A DNA stretch of 56,402 bases from an uncultured Lachnospiraceae bacterium (GCA_947245585.1 CAMXPV010000024.1:1-56402); one strand, 5' to 3'. Counted from the first letter of the stretch, positions 26,799 to 35,559 are shown. Made by a program: numbers and translations. The notes: generated by a model not told the origin, from the sequence alone.

Positions 26799-28022
26799 TT
26801 GAGAACAGATGTGCATAACAGATTAAAAAGAATGATAATTATACTTCTGTGCGCGGCGTTTGTGCTTTCCTGTGCAATCCCCGGTATTCCTGCGCAGGCG
26901 GTGACCAGTGAGAGCATCCGGGAGAAAGAGCGGGAAATTGAGAAGGCCAAGGAGCAGGTTTCCGGACTGAAAAGCAATCTGACGGATGTGGAGAAGCTGA
27001 AAAAAGAATTGGAGCAGTCGAAGAGCGACCTGACGTCTTATGTGCAGCAGTTGGACGGGCAGCTTGCTGACATACAGGAGAAGATTGAGCAATATAATAC
27101 AATGATTACTGAAAAAGAGGAAGACATAGAGGAGACGACGCGGGATCTGGAGGCAGCCGTGGAACAGCAGGAGGAGCAGTATGCCGCCATGAAGAAGCGC
27201 ATCCAGTTCATGTATGAGCGCAGCGACTCCTTTTATATGGAAACCCTTTTTGGTTCTAACAGCATTGCGGGTATTGTGAACCGGGCCGACTATATTGAAG
27301 CGCTCTCCCGGTATGACCGTGAGAAGTTGGATGAATATGTGGCGACCAGAAAATATGTGGAAGTCTGTAAAGAAGAACTGGAGGCAGAAAAACAGGTTCT
27401 GGATGAGGCGAAAGAGGCAGTCAGGCAGGAGGAAGCCAGTGTCAACAGCCTGATCGGGGAGAAAGAAGCGCAGATTGTTTCCGTCAGCGGGGATATCGCC
27501 AACAAAGAGGCGGCCATCAAGGAATACGAGGATATGATTGCCCAGGAAAATGCCGAAATTGCAGCGTTGGAGAAGGCAGTGGCGGAAGAACGGGCAAGAC
27601 TGGAAGCGGAAAACGCCAGAGTTTATAACGGCGGTATGTTTGCATGGCCCTGTCCGGGGTATAAGCGTATCTCCGACGAATACGGAAACCGTATGCACCC
27701 CATTTTGGGCATAGAGAAGTTTCATAACGGGTTGGATATGGCGGCATCTTCGGGTACGTCAATTCTGGCGGCGTACGATGGTGACGTGGTGGCAGCGGAT
27801 TACAGCGGCAGTATGGGTAACTATATTATGATCAACCACGGCAGCGGATTGTACACGATTTACATGCACTGTTCGGCGCTCTATGTGTCTAAGGGGCAGT
27901 TTGTCTCCAAAGGGCAGAATATTGCGGCGGTGGGTTCCACGGGACGTTCCACCGGCCCGCACCTTCATTTCAGCGTGCGCCTGAACGGAAACTATGTAAG
28001 CCCGTGGAACTACCTGAAATAG
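26799..28022 (+). CDS. Coiled-coil M23 peptidoglycan endopeptidase (EnvC/PcsB-type FtsEX partner)
   Basis: Secreted cell-wall hydrolase of 407 residues. Signal peptide ~1-33 (hydrophobic core MIIILLCAAFVLSCAIPG, AQA-like cleavage), long coiled coil ~38-275 with a central break at the YERSDSFYMETLFGSNSI region, then a C-terminal LytM/M23 domain. The zinc ligands are present: HNGLDMAA (HxxxD) and HLHFSV (HxH), plus NYIMINHG. In known systems the coiled coil is moved by FtsEX to expose the catalytic site. Start TTG 26799 with GAGGATG upstream; 39 bases after ftsX. The break region is likely the regulatory hinge, which is inference. Confidence 0.92.
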   Translation: MRTDVHNRLKRMIIILLCAAFVLSCAIPGIPAQAVTSESIREKEREIEKAKEQVSGLKSNLTDVEKLKKELEQSKSDLTSYVQQLDGQLADIQEKIEQYNTMITEKEEDIEETTRDLEAAVEQQEEQYAAMKKRIQFMYERSDSFYMETLFGSNSIAGIVNRADYIEALSRYDREKLDEYVATRKYVEVCKEELEAEKQVLDEAKEAVRQEEASVNSLIGEKEAQIVSVSGDIANKEAAIKEYEDMIAQENAEIAALEKAVAEERARLEAENARVYNGGMFAWPCPGYKRISDEYGNRMHPILGIEKFHNGLDMAASSGTSILAAYDGDVVAADYSGSMGNYIMINHGSGLYTIYMHCSALYVSKGQFVSKGQNIAAVGSTGRSTGPHLHFSVRLNGNYVSPWNYLK

Positions 28023-28083
28023 CATTGAGTCCATGCAGGACGGAGCAAAGGGATATATAAAGTGTAAGAGGAGATGACCCATT

Positions 28084-29463
28084 TTGAACGCAAACGACAA
28101 TAACAACCGTTATTACAATGATTACAACTACCAGAATAGCAACCGCCAGCCAAATCCATACAACGGTGTATATGGCGGCGGGTTTCAGGGGAATTATAAT
28201 AACGGACAGCCGCAGCCTCCTTTGCCGCAGCCCGGGCAAGGCGCGGGAAATGAAAGAGGGGGCGGCAGTTTTCTTGTGGGACTTTTGGTCGGCATCGCAT
28301 CGACGGCATTGGTTGTCGGATGTGTTGCCGCGTTTACAAAGATTTACAAGACTGTGGACAGCAAAAATGTAAAGGCCGACAGTGTTGTGAGCGAAGATAC
28401 CGAGGAAAAGCTAGCCGCCATTGAGGATGTGATTGAGGAATATTATTATCAGGATGCGGATATCGACGTGGATGCCATGACCGAAGGCATGTACGCGGGT
28501 ATGGTAAGTTCCCTTGGCGATCCCTATTCCGTCTACTATACGGAGGAAGAGTGGAACGACCTCATGCAGGAGACAGAGGGAGTTTATTATGGCATTGGCG
28601 CGTATTTGATGATTGACCCCAACACCGGGCTTGGAAAAATATCTGGTGTTATAGAAAATACGCCCGCGCAGGAAGCCGGACTTCGTGCCGACGATCTGCT
28701 CTATCTGGTGGACGGGGTGTCAACCGTAGGCATGGAACTTTCCGAGATTGTGTCGATGGTGAAGGGTGAGGAAGGAACGACCGTTCATCTCACCATATAT
28801 AGGGAAGGCGAAAGCGATTATCTGGAAGTGGATGTGGAACGCCGGAAAATTGAGTCTCCTACGGTTAACTATGAAATGTTGGAAGATGATATCGGTTATA
28901 TCCAGATTACGGAGTTTGACGAGGTGACGACGGATCAGTTTATTGAGGCTTTGGCCGTGATCAAAGGCTCCGGAGCCAAAGGGCTTATTCTTGATTTGCG
29001 CGGGAATCCCGGCGGCAGCTTAAGCGTGGTTGTGGATATTGCAAGAGAAATTCTGCCGAAGGGCCTGATCGTGTATACGGAGGATAAGTACGGTCAGCGC
29101 GACGAATATACCTGTGACGGTCAGCGGGAACTTGAACTTCCGTTGGTGGTTCTTGTCAACGGCAATTCGGCCAGTGCATCAGAGATTCTTGCAGGTGCCA
29201 TTCAGGATTATAAAAAGGGCGTTCTGGTGGGAACAACTACTTTTGGCAAGGGGATTGTGCAGCGTGTACTGCCCCTGACTGACGGTACGGCATTGAAATT
29301 GACGATCAGTTCTTACTATACGCCTAAGGGCAACAACATTCACGGTGTCGGAATCGAACCGGATGTGGTCTGTGAGTTTGATGGGGACGCATACTATGAG
29401 GACGGCGTGGACAATCAGCTTGACCGGGCCGTGGAGGAAGTAAAGAAAAAAGCCGGGAGATAG
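28084..29463 (+). CDS. S41 family carboxy-terminal processing protease (CtpA-like)
   Basis: Membrane-anchored C-terminal processing protease (459 aa). The first ~60 residues are a cytoplasmic tail rich in Asn, Tyr, Gln and Gly (NDNNNRYYNDYNYQN), followed by a TM helix ~62-84, a helical domain, a PDZ domain ~165-240 and the S41 catalytic domain. Seen: GLILDLRGNPGG, the serine in NGNSASASEILAGA and the lysine in GTTTFGKGIVQ. Start TTG 28084 behind AGAGGAGATGA. Direct succession to the M23 hydrolase suggests proteolytic control or turnover of cell-wall enzymes, as seen with CtpA/Prc in other bacteria; that link is inferred from position. Confidence 0.92.
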   Translation: MNANDNNNRYYNDYNYQNSNRQPNPYNGVYGGGFQGNYNNGQPQPPLPQPGQGAGNERGGGSFLVGLLVGIASTALVVGCVAAFTKIYKTVDSKNVKADSVVSEDTEEKLAAIEDVIEEYYYQDADIDVDAMTEGMYAGMVSSLGDPYSVYYTEEEWNDLMQETEGVYYGIGAYLMIDPNTGLGKISGVIENTPAQEAGLRADDLLYLVDGVSTVGMELSEIVSMVKGEEGTTVHLTIYREGESDYLEVDVERRKIESPTVNYEMLEDDIGYIQITEFDEVTTDQFIEALAVIKGSGAKGLILDLRGNPGGSLSVVVDIAREILPKGLIVYTEDKYGQRDEYTCDGQRELELPLVVLVNGNSASASEILAGAIQDYKKGVLVGTTTFGKGIVQRVLPLTDGTALKLTISSYYTPKGNNIHGVGIEPDVVCEFDGDAYYEDGVDNQLDRAVEEVKKKAGR

Positions 29464-29492
29464 GCGGCGGCTGATGCAAACGGGAGGTTTTT

Positions 29493-30812
29493 ATGAATAT
29501 TGTCCTTTTATCCGGTGGTTCCGGCAAGCGCCTGTGGCCCCTCTCCAATGATACCCGGTCGAAACAATTCATTAAAATATTTAAGACCGACACGGGTGAT
29601 TATGAGTCTATGGTACAGCGGGTTTACCGGCAGATTCGTTCGGTGGACAAAGAGGCGAATATTACCATTGCCACTTCAAAATCACAGGTGTCGGCGATCC
29701 ATAATCAGTTGGGAACAGATGTGGGTATCAGTGTGGAACCTTGCAGAAGAGACACTTTTCCGGCGATTGCGTTGGCGGCTGCGTATCTGCATGATGTGCA
29801 GAAGATTTCTTTGGAGGAGTCTGTGGTAGTCTGCCCGGTAGACCCTTATGTGGAGCAGGATTATTTTGAGGCTATTCAAAAGTTGGGCGAACGGGCGGCG
29901 GACAGCGAAGCGAATTTGGTTTTAATGGGTATCGAGCCCACCTATCCCAGCGCAAAATATGGTTATATTATTCCGGAAGATACGGGAGACATCAGCCGTG
30001 TGTCTATGTTTAAGGAAAAGCCGGACGTGGAAACTGCCAAAACCTATATTGCGAAGGGCGCGCTTTGGAACGGCGGTGTATTTGCGTTTCGTCTGGGTTA
30101 TGTGCTCGGACGCGCCCATGAGTTGATTGATTTCCGGGTTTATCACGATCTTTATGAAAAGTATGATAGATTGACAAAGATCAGCTTTGACTATGCGGTG
30201 GCGGAGCATGAACCGCAGATCGAAGTGATGCGCTTCGGCGGTATGTGGAAGGATATGGGGACATGGAATACCCTGACGGAAGCGATGGAAAGCCCTAGCA
30301 TAGGAAAGACAATTCTGAATGAAAACTGCGACAATGTGCATGTGGTAAATGAATTGGATGTGCCCGTGCTCTGCATGGGATTAAAAGATGTGGTGGTTGC
30401 CGCCAGTCCCGAAGGGATTCTTGTCTCCGATAAAGCGCAGTCCAGTTATATCAAACCCTTTGTGGATGCGATCGATCAGCAGATTATGTTTGCGGAAAAA
30501 TCGTGGGGAAACTTTCGCGTCATTGACATTGAAGAGGGCAGTATGACCATCAAGGTAACTCTGAATGCGGGTCATAAGATGAACTATCACAGCCATGAGA
30601 GACGTGATGAGATTTGGAATGTCATTGAGGGGGAAGGACGCACGATTATTGACGGTGTGGAGCGGAAAGTGACCGCCGGGGATGTGATTACCATGAAGGC
30701 CGGAACGCCCCACACCATCATTGCAGATACAGCTTTACAGGTGATTGAAGTGCAGATCGGGCAGGAGATCAGCGTGGCGGATAAGAAAAAGTTTGCTAAT
30801 ATTCCTTGCTGA
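29493..30812 (+). CDS. manC: Mannose-1-phosphate guanylyltransferase with C-terminal cupin
   Basis: Makes GDP-mannose from mannose-1-phosphate and GTP for polysaccharide synthesis. 439 residues: nucleotidyltransferase domain ~1-270 with the GGSGKRLWPLSN signature, EPCRRDTFPAIALAA and FKEKPDVETA; then a cupin domain ~340-430 with HKMNYHSHERRDEIWNV, where His, His and Glu fit the metal site of the phosphomannose isomerase part. The C-terminal domain is compact, so isomerase activity is possible but uncertain. Its last 17 bases overlap a convergent small gene on the other strand. Confidence 0.92.
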   Translation: MNIVLLSGGSGKRLWPLSNDTRSKQFIKIFKTDTGDYESMVQRVYRQIRSVDKEANITIATSKSQVSAIHNQLGTDVGISVEPCRRDTFPAIALAAAYLHDVQKISLEESVVVCPVDPYVEQDYFEAIQKLGERAADSEANLVLMGIEPTYPSAKYGYIIPEDTGDISRVSMFKEKPDVETAKTYIAKGALWNGGVFAFRLGYVLGRAHELIDFRVYHDLYEKYDRLTKISFDYAVAEHEPQIEVMRFGGMWKDMGTWNTLTEAMESPSIGKTILNENCDNVHVVNELDVPVLCMGLKDVVVAASPEGILVSDKAQSSYIKPFVDAIDQQIMFAEKSWGNFRVIDIEEGSMTIKVTLNAGHKMNYHSHERRDEIWNVIEGEGRTIIDGVERKVTAGDVITMKAGTPHTIIADTALQVIEVQIGQEISVADKKKFANIPC

Positions 30813-31032
30813 TTTCACTGATCCCGCACCGGCTCATAAACGATGCCAGGTCCTGCTCGTTCTTAATGAGTGCGACCTCCTCAAATTTACCCGTATTCGA
30901 ATTTTTAAAACCTGCGACCTGTTCTCCTGTGCAGATGCTGCACCTGAGAACGGGTTTTTGCGTTTCCGGGTTGAAAGAAAGCGGTGTCTGATCTTTCTCT
31001 TTTGCTTTTTTGGAAGAAAAAATAGAAAGCAT
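30796..31032 (-). CDS. Small conserved hypothetical protein with CSIC motif
   Basis: 78-residue protein of unknown function. Basic N terminus (MLSIFSSKKAKEK), a CxxC pair in RCSICTGEQVAGF, and an acidic C-terminal helix (KNEQDLASFMSRCGI). From memory, similar small RCSICxGEQVAGF proteins are widespread in Lachnospiraceae, but I cannot give a family name or function. The CxxC could hold a metal or be redox-active with the third Cys. ATG 31032 follows GGGAG. It is downstream of DUF4180 on the minus strand and overlaps the 3' end of manC by 17 bases. Confidence 0.7.
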   Translation of the reverse strand: MLSIFSSKKAKEKDQTPLSFNPETQKPVLRCSICTGEQVAGFKNSNTGKFEEVALIKNEQDLASFMSRCGISEISKEY

Positions 31033-31051
31033 GGTGGTCTCCCTTTAACAG

Positions 31052-31484
31052 TAACTGGAATTTGTACGATATTGTTATTGTGTTTCTGTCAACTTTTGAA
31101 TTGCTTCTTCTTTGGTTGGCACAAAAAAGAAGTCATTACCATGATTGGACTCATAAATAAAATCTTTTAATGGTTTGCTTGTATAATGTGAGTAATCCCC
31201 ATAAATGGCAATTCTGACATGATAATTGATAAACTTTTGAAGTATTTCGCCTGCTATGCCGTTGCTAAGGATAAAAAATTCCTCGCATACTGCCGATTTA
31301 CAGATTACTATATTTGTTGCACCTGTTTCGTACTTAACAGTCATAGCCAGATCTAAAGCAGATTGCGTATCAACAATCAGAGTTTCTTCACTGGAAATGA
31401 CTGCAATATCTGTTCCGTTGTCTTTCAAGTGTTCAATATTCATAATATCCTCCTAAACCTCATTTGCAGTACAAATTCCAGTTA
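31052..31484. repeat. Perfect 16-bp inverted repeat flanking the DUF4180 gene
   Basis: TAACTGGAATTTGTAC at 31052-31067 and its exact reverse complement at 31469-31484 bracket the gene at 31075-31443 (23 bases into the stop side, 25 bases from the start side). Identity stops sharply at both edges. The right copy would be the first transcribed bases from the predicted minus promoter, so the transcript ends could pair. It might also mark an invertible or once-mobile segment. Confidence 0.7.
31075..31443 (-). CDS. DUF4180 family protein
   Basis: 122-residue protein matching the DUF4180 pattern, function unknown. Seen: DTQSALDLAMTVKYETGATNIVI, EEFFILSNGIAGEILQKFINY, and RIAIYGDYSHYTSKPLKDFIYESNHGNDFFF, a STAS/SpoIIAA-like alternating strand-helix layout in the centre. 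The start ATG 31443 follows AGGAGG. A good promoter lies upstream on the minus strand. The gene is exactly enclosed by a 16-base inverted repeat. DUF4180 genes are often next to transcription regulators in Firmicutes; here the neighbour is an unknown small protein. Confidence 0.85.
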   Translation of the reverse strand: MNIEHLKDNGTDIAVISSEETLIVDTQSALDLAMTVKYETGATNIVICKSAVCEEFFILSNGIAGEILQKFINYHVRIAIYGDYSHYTSKPLKDFIYESNHGNDFFFVPTKEEAIQKLTETQ

Positions 31485-31491
31485 AGGCAAT

Positions 31492-31520
31492 ATTTTACTT
31501 GTAAAATAATAGCTTGTCAA
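31492..31520 (-). promoter_or_regulatory. Predicted promoter for DUF4180
   Basis: On the minus strand: TTGACA (plus 31515-31520), 17-base spacer, TAAAAT (plus 31492-31497). Consensus -35 and near-consensus -10; the expected start falls at the edge of the right inverted-repeat copy. Confidence 0.65.
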
Positions 31521-31549
31521 GTGTTGTATAGTTTAGCGTATTTGATGGC

Positions 31550-31579
31550 TTGACTTAGAATTACAATAGGCAGTATGCT
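31550..31579 (+). promoter_or_regulatory. Predicted promoter for the YdeI-like gene
   Basis: TTGACT (31550-31555), 18 bases, TATGCT (31574-31579), 38 bases before the ATG at 31618. Divergent from the DUF4180 promoter. Confidence 0.5.
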
Positions 31580-31617
31580 ATAAGAAAATATTTTCCAACA
31601 GGAAAGAGGGATACAAC

Positions 31618-32178
31618 ATGAACGATCTGCTCCAATTTTCAAACAGGGAAGAATTTAGAAATTGGCTTTGTGAGAATTGCCAGTCAGAGGACGGTGTCTG
31701 GCTTTTGTTTGGAAAATCAGGCGGGCCGAAAACAATCAAAGCGGGAGAAGCGTTGGAAGAGGCGCTCTGCTTTGGTTGGATTGACGGACAGATGCAGAGT
31801 ATCGATGATAAAACCTATAAGAAATATTTTTCCATGCGAAGAAACAAGAGCAAATGGTCAGAGAAAAATAAAGGGCTTGTTAAAAAACTGGAAGAGCAGG
31901 GAATGATGACCGATTTTGGCAGGAAGAAAATCGAGGAAGCCAAAAGAAACGGACAGTGGGACGCGCAAAAACCCGCTGCGATCGCGGAGGAAGAAATCGC
32001 CTGTGTGTCCGCGCTTTTGAAAGAGTATGAGCCTGCCTATACGAATTTTCAGGCGATGTCTCCGTCAGTAAAGAAAACTTATACACGCGCATACTTTGAC
32101 GCAAAGACGGATGCCGGACGGGAAAAGCGGATTGCCTGGATGGTGGACAGGCTGAATAGAAATTTAAAGCCTATGTAG
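31618..32178 (+). CDS. YdeI/OmpD-associated family protein
   Basis: 186-residue cytoplasmic protein of the YdeI family, which includes bacteriocin- and peptide-protection proteins but has no defined biochemistry. Seen: FSNREEFRNWLCENCQSEDGVWLLF, EALCFGWIDGQMQSIDD, FSMRRNKSKWSEKNKGLV, and the C-terminal YTRAYFDAKTDAGREKRIAWMVDRL, all in family order and normal length. ATG 31618 follows GAAAGAGGG. The MATE transporter gene follows closely, suggesting co-transcription. Confidence 0.88.
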   Translation: MNDLLQFSNREEFRNWLCENCQSEDGVWLLFGKSGGPKTIKAGEALEEALCFGWIDGQMQSIDDKTYKKYFSMRRNKSKWSEKNKGLVKKLEEQGMMTDFGRKKIEEAKRNGQWDAQKPAAIAEEEIACVSALLKEYEPAYTNFQAMSPSVKKTYTRAYFDAKTDAGREKRIAWMVDRLNRNLKPM

Positions 32179-32222
32179 TGTGTGCTTTGGGGAAACAGTG
32201 CCAGAGAGATTGTGAGGCTTTT

Positions 32223-33566
32223 ATGCGTGATATGACTGTCGGCCCGGCGCAGAGGCATTTATGGAGATACGCAGTGCCTGTTTTGCTCGGAAATTGGCTG
32301 CAGCTTGCTTATAATACGGTGGATTCCATCATTGCGGGGCGGTTTATCGGCAAAGAGGCCCTTGCGGCGGAGGGAATTGCCGCACCGGTAATGAATTTGG
32401 TTATCTTGGCAGTCAGCGGGCTTTGTATTGGTGCAGGCGTTTTGATGAGTGAATATTTCGGTGCAGGAAAATGGGAAGAGCTGCGGCAGTCCATGGCGAC
32501 GATGCTGTTGTTTGGGGCTGTGATAAGCGGTGTTTTGACAGCAGTCTGCTTTGTGCTTGCGCCACATCTGTTGGGGGCGATGCATGTGCCGCCGGAAATT
32601 TTCAGGATCACAGTTATTTATCTGCGGATTATATTTCTGGGCCTTCCCTTTACATTTTTTTATAATGCGTTGGCGGCGGGATTAAAGAGCGTGGGTGATT
32701 CCAAGACGCCGCTAACGTTTTTGGCATTTTCAGCGGTATTAAACGCGGTATTGGATCTGATTTTTCTGGGTGCTTTTGGATTTGGCATTGTCTGCAGTGC
32801 AGTGACAACCGTGGTGGCAGAGGGGTGCTCCGCCATTTTAGCGGCGGGGTATCTTGTGATGAGGACAAAAGCGCTTTGTCCAATGCGGCAGCAATGGCGG
32901 ATTGAAAAGGAAGTGCTGCAAAAAATTCTTTCCTATGGAGGACCGACAGCATTGCAGCAGGCGGCACAGCCTATTGGAAAGGTACTGATTCAGGGACAGG
33001 TCAACGGTTTGGGTGTCACAACCATTGCGGCGTTCCAGACAGTCACGAAGGTCGATGATTTTGCCTGTATTCCCGAGCAGGGAATCGGGGCGGCAATTTC
33101 AACATATGTCGCTCAAAACAGAGGCGCGGGAAAACAGGATCGCATTAAGAAAGGTTTCTTTGCAGGACTGCGACTGGAGATTTGTTATTGGCTGTTGATT
33201 GGAACGATAACGTTTTTCTTTCGGAAACCGATAGTGTCGCTGTTTGTTGCAGGAGCCGAGGCGGACGTGGTGGTGCGCCTGGGCAGTCAATATTTGTTGT
33301 ACATGTCCGTTTTTTATCTGTGGCCGGCATTTACCAACGGGTTTCAGGGATTTTTCAGAGGTATGGGGAAAATGTATACGACCATTTGCGGGACGGTGAT
33401 CCAGATCACGCTGCGGACGTTATGTACTTATTTTCTAGCGCCTGTTATGGGGATTGTGGGGATTGCATTTGCCTGCCTCATCGGGTGGACGGCTATGTTG
33501 TTGTTTGAGGTGCCATACTATTTTTACGTGGTTGGGCGAACGCGGGAGGCTTTACAGGAAAAATGA
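32223..33566 (+). CDS. MATE family efflux transporter
   Basis: Cation-coupled multidrug/organic-compound exporter, 447 residues with twelve TM segments. Seen: PVLLGNWLQLAYNTVDSIIAGRFIGKEALAAEGIAAP in TM1-2, SVGDSKTPL in the first half, and the repeat-symmetric second half starting GGPTALQQAAQPIGKVLIQG. I prefer ATG 32223 to the in-frame GTG 32178, which abuts the upstream stop and has no ribosome site. NorM/DinF-like assignment cannot be refined. Gap to the YdeI-like gene is 44 bases. Confidence 0.92.
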   Translation: MRDMTVGPAQRHLWRYAVPVLLGNWLQLAYNTVDSIIAGRFIGKEALAAEGIAAPVMNLVILAVSGLCIGAGVLMSEYFGAGKWEELRQSMATMLLFGAVISGVLTAVCFVLAPHLLGAMHVPPEIFRITVIYLRIIFLGLPFTFFYNALAAGLKSVGDSKTPLTFLAFSAVLNAVLDLIFLGAFGFGIVCSAVTTVVAEGCSAILAAGYLVMRTKALCPMRQQWRIEKEVLQKILSYGGPTALQQAAQPIGKVLIQGQVNGLGVTTIAAFQTVTKVDDFACIPEQGIGAAISTYVAQNRGAGKQDRIKKGFFAGLRLEICYWLLIGTITFFFRKPIVSLFVAGAEADVVVRLGSQYLLYMSVFYLWPAFTNGFQGFFRGMGKMYTTICGTVIQITLRTLCTYFLAPVMGIVGIAFACLIGWTAMLLFEVPYYFYVVGRTREALQEK

Positions 33567-33588
33567 AGAAACTTATTGAAATAGCGTG

Positions 33589-34116
33589 CTACTCGTCTAA
33601 ATATACCTTGGAGCCCGTAGCGCCACGCTGTCCCTGATATTTGCCACGGTACGGATGTAAAGCGGCCTGATCCATTTGGGCAAAAACCAATTGCCCGATT
33701 CTGCGGCCTGCCTGTAATTCGATGGCGCAGCGGTTCGCGTTAAACAATTCCAATGTGATTTCGCCTGAAAAACCGGGATCGACCCAACCCGCATTTTGGA
33801 TAAACAGTCCCATGCGGCCAAGGGAGCTGCGGCCCTCCACAAAGGCCGTCAGATCGTCGGGCAGGCTGATGTACTCTTTGGTGGTTGCCAAAACAAACTG
33901 CCCCGGCAGAAGCAGATAGGTTTTCGCCTGCATTTCCTTGTAGGCGATTTCGTTTGTAAAGGTAAGAATGCCGGTGGAAGAATCTTCCACAATGCTGAAG
34001 GTATTTCCAAGTCGGATATCGACGCTGGCGGGCTGAATCTGGTTATCTTCAAGCGGCGATATGGATAAGGTTCCTTTCTGGAGTAAAGATTTAATTGTCT
34101 TGTCGGATAAAATCAT
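33589..34116 (-). CDS. dcd: dCTP deaminase
   Basis: Converts dCTP to dUTP in dTTP synthesis. 175 residues. Seen: MILSDKTIKSLL start, QIQPASVDIRLGNTF, PGQFVLATTKEYISLPDDL, the substrate-site EGRSSLGRMGLFIQ, and the catalytic-Glu stretch DPGFSGEITLELFN, then QLVFAQMD and a Gln/Arg-rich tail. Whether it is the deaminase alone or the bifunctional DCD-DUT form cannot be decided by eye. Its ATG immediately follows the stop of the upstream hydrolase (TGAATG), with GGAGG inside that gene, so translation is coupled. Confidence 0.94.
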   Translation of the reverse strand: MILSDKTIKSLLQKGTLSISPLEDNQIQPASVDIRLGNTFSIVEDSSTGILTFTNEIAYKEMQAKTYLLLPGQFVLATTKEYISLPDDLTAFVEGRSSLGRMGLFIQNAGWVDPGFSGEITLELFNANRCAIELQAGRRIGQLVFAQMDQAALHPYRGKYQGQRGATGSKVYLDE

Positions 34117-34950
34117 TCAAAAGTCCTCCGTGGTAATTTGTGTCCTGAGAAAGTTTTCTATGAGTTGGTTTATTCTGTCCGGATCGTCAGTGTTGGAATT
34201 GTGACCGGCATTTTTGATCCATTCAAGGGAAATCCCGGTTTTTCTGTGCCATGCTTTGTTATAGCGGATGCACGATCCGGCGTGATCTTTTTCCCCGCAG
34301 ATGAGGAGCGCAGGGCAGTCTAATTTGTATAATAAATCCGCTTCCATCGCTTCTGCTAATATCCGAAATCCGTGACCGGCTATTTTTGCATAACGTTTCT
34401 GATCGCCCTCATAGACCTGCATCATTTTCTGCATTAACTGTCTGCCGTATTCCGATGTGGCAACCCCGTTACTGCCTGCTTTTACAAGAGATTTCCAGGG
34501 ATAATAACGGTAGACGGGTTCCATTCTTTTTAAAAGCCAAAGTTCGGTGTTTGTGACATAACATTTCTGCAAAGGAGCGGAATCTATGGAGATAAAACCT
34601 TTTAATTGATCCGGGAATAATTCGGCGTAAGCCTGTCCCACATATCCGCCCATGGACTGACCGATGATGACGGGGCTTTTGATGTTTTCAACCGCCAAGA
34701 TTTCATTTAACCATTTCGCCTTGTCAAACAGGCTGAACGTAAAGGTAAAGGGCCATGAAGCGGCATGCCCCGGCGCGTCCCAGACGAACACCTGATATTT
34801 TGATTCAAAATAGGAAATCTGTTTGTCAAACAGTCTGTGGTCTGCGGTCAATCCGGGCAGAAAGATTAGGGATGGCTGATTGCTGTCTTCCTTTTTGCTG
34901 ATCCAGTAATGGATGGTTCCGCAGGGCGTAGCGTATATTTTTTCTGTCAT
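34117..34950 (-). CDS. Alpha/beta hydrolase
   Basis: 277-residue alpha/beta-hydrolase-fold protein. Seen: an early oxyanion-side LIFLPGLTADHRLFDKQI, VFVWDAPGHAASWPF, nucleophile elbow VIIGQSMGGYVGQAY (Ser), a likely acid in LLICGEKDHAGS and the catalytic His in IKNAGHNSNTDDPDRIN. The reaction is unknown; candidates are esterases and lactonases. It is the first gene of a two-gene minus-strand unit with dcd, which gives no functional clue. Confidence 0.9.
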   Translation of the reverse strand: MTEKIYATPCGTIHYWISKKEDSNQPSLIFLPGLTADHRLFDKQISYFESKYQVFVWDAPGHAASWPFTFTFSLFDKAKWLNEILAVENIKSPVIIGQSMGGYVGQAYAELFPDQLKGFISIDSAPLQKCYVTNTELWLLKRMEPVYRYYPWKSLVKAGSNGVATSEYGRQLMQKMMQVYEGDQKRYAKIAGHGFRILAEAMEADLLYKLDCPALLICGEKDHAGSCIRYNKAWHRKTGISLEWIKNAGHNSNTDDPDRINQLIENFLRTQITTEDF

Positions 34951-34983
34951 AGTTTCCCTTGTAAGAAAGTTGATTTTTCTTTG

Positions 34984-35012
34984 ATTGTATCATATGCTCA
35001 TTATAGTGACAA
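34984..35012 (-). promoter_or_regulatory. Predicted promoter for hydrolase-dcd
   Basis: On the minus strand: TTGTCA (plus 35007-35012), 17 bases, TACAAT (plus 34984-34989), 33 bases upstream of the hydrolase ATG. Confidence 0.55.
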
Positions 35013-35107
35013 ACAGATACAAAAAAGTTTCCTTAAATCTTGTGTGGGATAAGACAGAAAAAATTGTGGCAATAAGGGATTGAGATTAAAAACTTAATGG
35101 AGAAAGT

Positions 35108-35545
35108 TTGGGAATGACGGAGGTTAAGTTTTACGAGAGAGCAGAGGATGACTTGCTTAAGTTTGCTGTAATCATAGCAAAAACACAAAATAAATATGTA
35201 TTTTGCAAACATAAGGATAGGGATACATGGGAAATTCCCGGAGGGCACCGGGAACCCGGGGAAAATATTATGGACACGGCAAAACGGGAACTGTATGAGG
35301 AGACGGGAGCCTTGGAATTTGATATAAAGCCAGTCTGTGTATATTCTGTTACGGCACCGGGTAATTTGAATCATGGGGAAGAGTCTTTTGGAATGTTGTT
35401 CTTTGCCGATATAAAATGTTTGGAAGAGGCGTTACATAGTGAGATTGAAAGGATTGCGTTGATGGATGAATTGCCGGAGAAGCTGACATATCCGGATATT
35501 CAGCCGTGTTTGATGAAGGAGGCAAAGCGGCGGGGGTATTTTTAA
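35108..35545 (+). CDS. NUDIX hydrolase
   Basis: Pyrophosphohydrolase of the NUDIX family, 145 residues. The complete box GGHREPGENIMDTAKRELYEETGA fits GX5EX7REUXEEXGU. The substrate (oxidised nucleotide, ADP-ribose or other) is not readable; the N-terminal FAVIIAKTQNKYVFCKHK and C-terminal WXXXXELP-like segment resemble the 8-oxo-dGTPase group only loosely. I prefer TTG 35108 (five bases after GGAG) over ATG 35114. The next downstream element is an SOS-type promoter, so this gene ends its own unit. Confidence 0.88.
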   Translation: MGMTEVKFYERAEDDLLKFAVIIAKTQNKYVFCKHKDRDTWEIPGGHREPGENIMDTAKRELYEETGALEFDIKPVCVYSVTAPGNLNHGEESFGMLFFADIKCLEEALHSEIERIALMDELPEKLTYPDIQPCLMKEAKRRGYF

Positions 35546-35559
35546 CGGAGGGAAGAAAA

